A stretch of 57,340 bases of DNA. Source: Nitrospinaceae bacterium. GTDB lineage: Bacteria > Nitrospinota > Nitrospinia > Nitrospinales > Nitrospinaceae. The stretch spans positions 1-57,340 of the forward strand of contig JANQEK010000027.1 in the NCBI GenBank assembly GCA_028278405.1. Reading direction: 5' to 3'. This document shows positions 55,605-57,340 of this stretch, piece by piece; within the stretch, counting starts at the first letter, position 1, and each line of letters begins with the position of its first letter. Below the pieces are notes generated by a model. That model made no database searches, had not been told where the DNA came from, and saw nothing but the letters and a program-made list of their open reading frames with translations. Position numbers and translations under genes: made by a program.

Positions 55605-56240
55605 TTATCCTTCGATCCGTCCCTGGCGGCTCATCCTGAACTGCGTGAACGGGAGAGCCTGGCTTTCAACACCTTCCTTTTTCAATCTCTCCACAGTAGT
55701 CTGTAACTTTTTAATTTTTTCCACTGATATGTCGCGGAACGACAGACAGGCATCCTCATGACCGGCTTGTGCACACATCGCCATCGTGTAGCAATCGGTT
55801 CCTCCCCGAATAATTTTAAGCGCCAGGTTAGCCTGGTGGCAATGCACACCGATAAAAATACAAACATCGATCTTGTTGTGCCAGATGGTCAAATTGGGAT
55901 GGTTCGGGTTGATTTCCAATTCCGGAATAATCTTGGGATACTTGGGACGGTAATCCGCCATCGGGATCAGCCGGGCCGGCATAGAATCTGCCAATTCACG
56001 AATGGCCTGAGCCTTTTTCGCAGCCTTTTCATTCCATTTCCACAAGACCAATGGTCCGGGAAAAATGGTCGGCACTTTAGCACCCAGCATTTTGCGTGCA
56101 GCGTGCTCATAAGCTTCATCTTCATCAACAATGCGCCCTTCGATATGGGCTTGTCCGGGATCCGGCAACGTAATCCCCATACTCGCTGCGGCAGGCGGCA
56201 AAAAAGCCTCCGGACCGGCTACAACTTGATACTCTCCCAT
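55605..56240 (-). CDS. Epsilon-like fifth subunit of 2-oxoacid:ferredoxin oxidoreductase
   Basis: This 211-aa protein is not a standard four-subunit OFOR component. It has GEYQVVAGPEAFLPPAA, PTIFPGPLVLWKWN, IFIGVHCHQANLALKI and MCAQAGHEDACLS, and resembles the beta/epsilon-like subunit of CO dehydrogenase/acetyl-CoA synthase. Five-gene OFORs with such a subunit are known from Hydrogenobacter, Nitrospira and Nitrospina, where they run the reductive TCA cycle. It leads the operon, and a good promoter lies upstream at 56300-56329. Confidence 0.8.
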   Translation of the reverse strand: MGEYQVVAGPEAFLPPAAASMGITLPDPGQAHIEGRIVDEDEAYEHAARKMLGAKVPTIFPGPLVLWKWNEKAAKKAQAIRELADSMPARLIPMADYRPKYPKIIPELEINPNHPNLTIWHNKIDVCIFIGVHCHQANLALKIIRGGTDCYTMAMCAQAGHEDACLSFRDISVEKIKKLQTTVERLKKEGVESQALPFTQFRMSRQGRIEG

Positions 56241-56753
56241 CCCTCTAATCCTTTTATTTTAAAGGTTTAACTTCCTTTGGTTTCCGTTTGCGAGGCCCAA
56301 CTATAAAACACTCTTTGTAGCCTTGTCAAACCTTTTCCATACAACAAATAATGTTGATTGTACTGATTTTTCCGCAAGTTCCAACAAAATACTGGCCTCA
56401 TTCGCCATTTATCTCTCGGGCCCGTTTTCACTGTAAATCTGAAAAACCAAAAGCTCAATGATTCCTATCGGCAAGCAGCAAAAAATACTTTTAAAAACAG
56501 TATGTTAATAACAAAAAAAACCGAAAATTGTGCCCGCTCACCGCTCTCAGCACCCCATACGACCCTCTGACAGTATCATTCCTGCACCCAAGCATGCATC
56601 GGGAAGGGCAAATTTTGACCTATTTAAGGACCGCCTTTTTCGACAGTTCCGACACCCAACTTAATTTCCGGATGATATTGTGTTATATTAAATCGTTTGT
56701 TACGTTTTAAAAATCAAGCAATTAGATTGTTTTCGAAAGCCTCTCAACCGCTC
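56241..56753. other. Intergenic region before rnhA
   Basis: This 513-bp AT-rich gap between the divergent oxidoreductase operon and rnhA holds one strong minus-strand promoter at 56300-56329. The remainder has A/T runs and no visible gene, repeat or RNA. Confidence 0.4.
56300..56329 (-). promoter_or_regulatory. Sigma-70 type promoter of the oxidoreductase operon
   Basis: A perfect TTGACA and TATAGT (5/6) are separated by 18 bases on the minus strand. The predicted start is near 56293, about 53 bases before the epsilon subunit ATG. Confidence 0.6.
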
Positions 56754-57188
56754 ATGGAAAAAGCCAAGATCTATACCGATGGTGCCTGTAAGGGCAATCC
56801 CGGTCCGGGAGGTTATGGATGCATTATCGTCCGCAACGGAGAAACGCTTGAACTGAAAGGCGGGGAAAAAGAAACCACCAACAACATCATGGAAATGACC
56901 GCCGCCATCGTTGCCCTGCGACAACTCAAAAAACCGAGCGAGGTCGAGTTGACTTCGGATTCACAATATCTGGTCAAGGGAATGACCGAATGGGTCGACG
57001 GCTGGGTTCGGAAAAACTGGGTCACTTCGTCCAAGCAACCGGTAAAGAATAAAGAGTTATGGCAGGAATTGTTGAAGCTAAGCGAGCCTCATAAAATTAA
57101 ATGGATCTGGGTCCGCGGACACGACGGACATCCGGAAAACGAACGCGCCGATGCCCTCGCCAACGAAGGCCTGGCCCAACTCTTCTAA
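56754..57188 (+). CDS. rnhA: Ribonuclease HI
   Basis: This enzyme removes RNA from RNA/DNA hybrids. The 144-aa protein has the four catalytic residues: D in YTDGACKGNPGPGGYG, E in NNIMEMTAAI, D in LTSDSQYLVKG, and the C-terminal D in NERADALAN. I chose the ATG at 56754 because the family starts at KIYTDGAC; an in-frame TTG at 56697 would add 19 odd residues. Its stop overlaps the next start as TAATG. Confidence 0.94.
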   Translation: MEKAKIYTDGACKGNPGPGGYGCIIVRNGETLELKGGEKETTNNIMEMTAAIVALRQLKKPSEVELTSDSQYLVKGMTEWVDGWVRKNWVTSSKQPVKNKELWQELLKLSEPHKIKWIWVRGHDGHPENERADALANEGLAQLF

Positions 57189-57340
57189 TGACTATGCACT
57201 CCATCGAATTGTTTCGCCGAAAAAAACTGTACCTTCTGCGCCAAGGGATCTTATGCGGGGGACTCTGTATGCTATTGGGAGCCTGCTCCACCCTGGGACT
57301 GGGCAGTCACTCAAAAGAGAAATCCAACCCGCCCTCTGAG
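57188..57340 (+). CDS. Putative lipoprotein, 3' end beyond window
   Basis: The first 51 codons are visible. The N-terminus is basic (RRKKLYLLRQ), followed by a hydrophobic stretch and a lipobox LLGAC near residue 33, then Ser/Gly-rich residues. Its ATG overlaps the rnhA stop (TAATG), so the two are translationally coupled. The rest is outside the window and no family can be assigned. Confidence 0.6.
   Translation, partial: MTMHSIELFRRKKLYLLRQGILCGGLCMLLGACSTLGLGSHSKEKSNPPSE

Noticed and set aside
1-57340. CRISPR array
   Set aside because: No regularly spaced direct repeats of suitable length occur; the only repeats are the short palindromic copies and the histone-like coding repeats.

Overview
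The window looks like chromosome from an autotrophic, Gram-negative bacterium. The best guess is a Nitrospinota (Nitrospina-like) nitrite oxidiser. That rests on a five-gene 2-oxoacid:ferredoxin oxidoreductase cluster of the type used in the reductive TCA cycle (52.2-56.2 kb), outer-membrane genes (a PagL-like barrel and an HpnN-like RND exporter), lipoproteins and a periplasmic alpha-2-macroglobulin. The phylum call is inference; no rRNA or other marker gene is present.

Layout. 1-4.6 kb: purS-purQ-purL-purF on the minus strand with overlapping stops and starts (purF runs off the left edge). 4.8-11 kb: a small lipoprotein, an aldolase/SDR fusion, an HpnN-like RND transporter and a PagL-like lipid A deacylase. 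11.4-15.5 kb, plus strand: an ECF sigma factor with its zinc-finger anti-sigma, a DUF151 nuclease, NAD kinase, a PGRP-type amidase and a small membrane protein. 15.6-20.2 kb, minus strand: an unknown membrane protein, purH, a 60-aa protein and a DUF6178 protein. 20.4-24.7 kb: a multi-PAS/GAF histidine kinase with an overlapping receiver protein, a PgeF/YfiH protein and a lysine-rich histone-H1-like protein. 24.9-28 kb, minus strand: RlmI-type methyltransferase, MtgA and an M23 peptidase. 28.2-38.9 kb: a radical SAM protein of the spore photoproduct lyase family, dnaN, an AT-rich orphan gene, aroF, glnD, a TPR protein, an arginine dihydrolase-like gene directly followed by argF, and orn with a small membrane protein. 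39.1-41.2 kb: an AT-rich accessory island holding two unknown genes and a strongly structured, probably non-coding segment. 41.3-43.7 kb, minus strand: an NTF2-like protein, purC and purB. 43.9-51.2 kb: LMW phosphatase, fructosamine kinase and a 1984-aa alpha-2-macroglobulin. 51.3-52.1 kb: a zinc-ribbon protein. 52.2-56.2 kb: the oxidoreductase operon. 56.7 kb to the end: rnhA and the start of a lipoprotein gene.

How genes work together. Three separate pur clusters (SQLF, H, BC) supply much of IMP/AMP synthesis. The ferredoxin-dependent oxidoreductase would fix CO2 onto acetyl-CoA or succinyl-CoA. The arginine dihydrolase-like gene plus ornithine carbamoyltransferase suggests an ornithine-ammonia cycle for nitrogen storage and release, and GlnD upstream is a nitrogen-status sensor. 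HpnN-like, PagL-like, MtgA, M23, PGRP amidase and alpha-2-macroglobulin genes make the window rich in envelope functions.

The most interesting parts are the structured segment at 39.39-39.72 kb with its two-gene neighbour module, and the dihydrolase-argF pair. No tRNA, rRNA, CRISPR array or recognisable transposase was seen.
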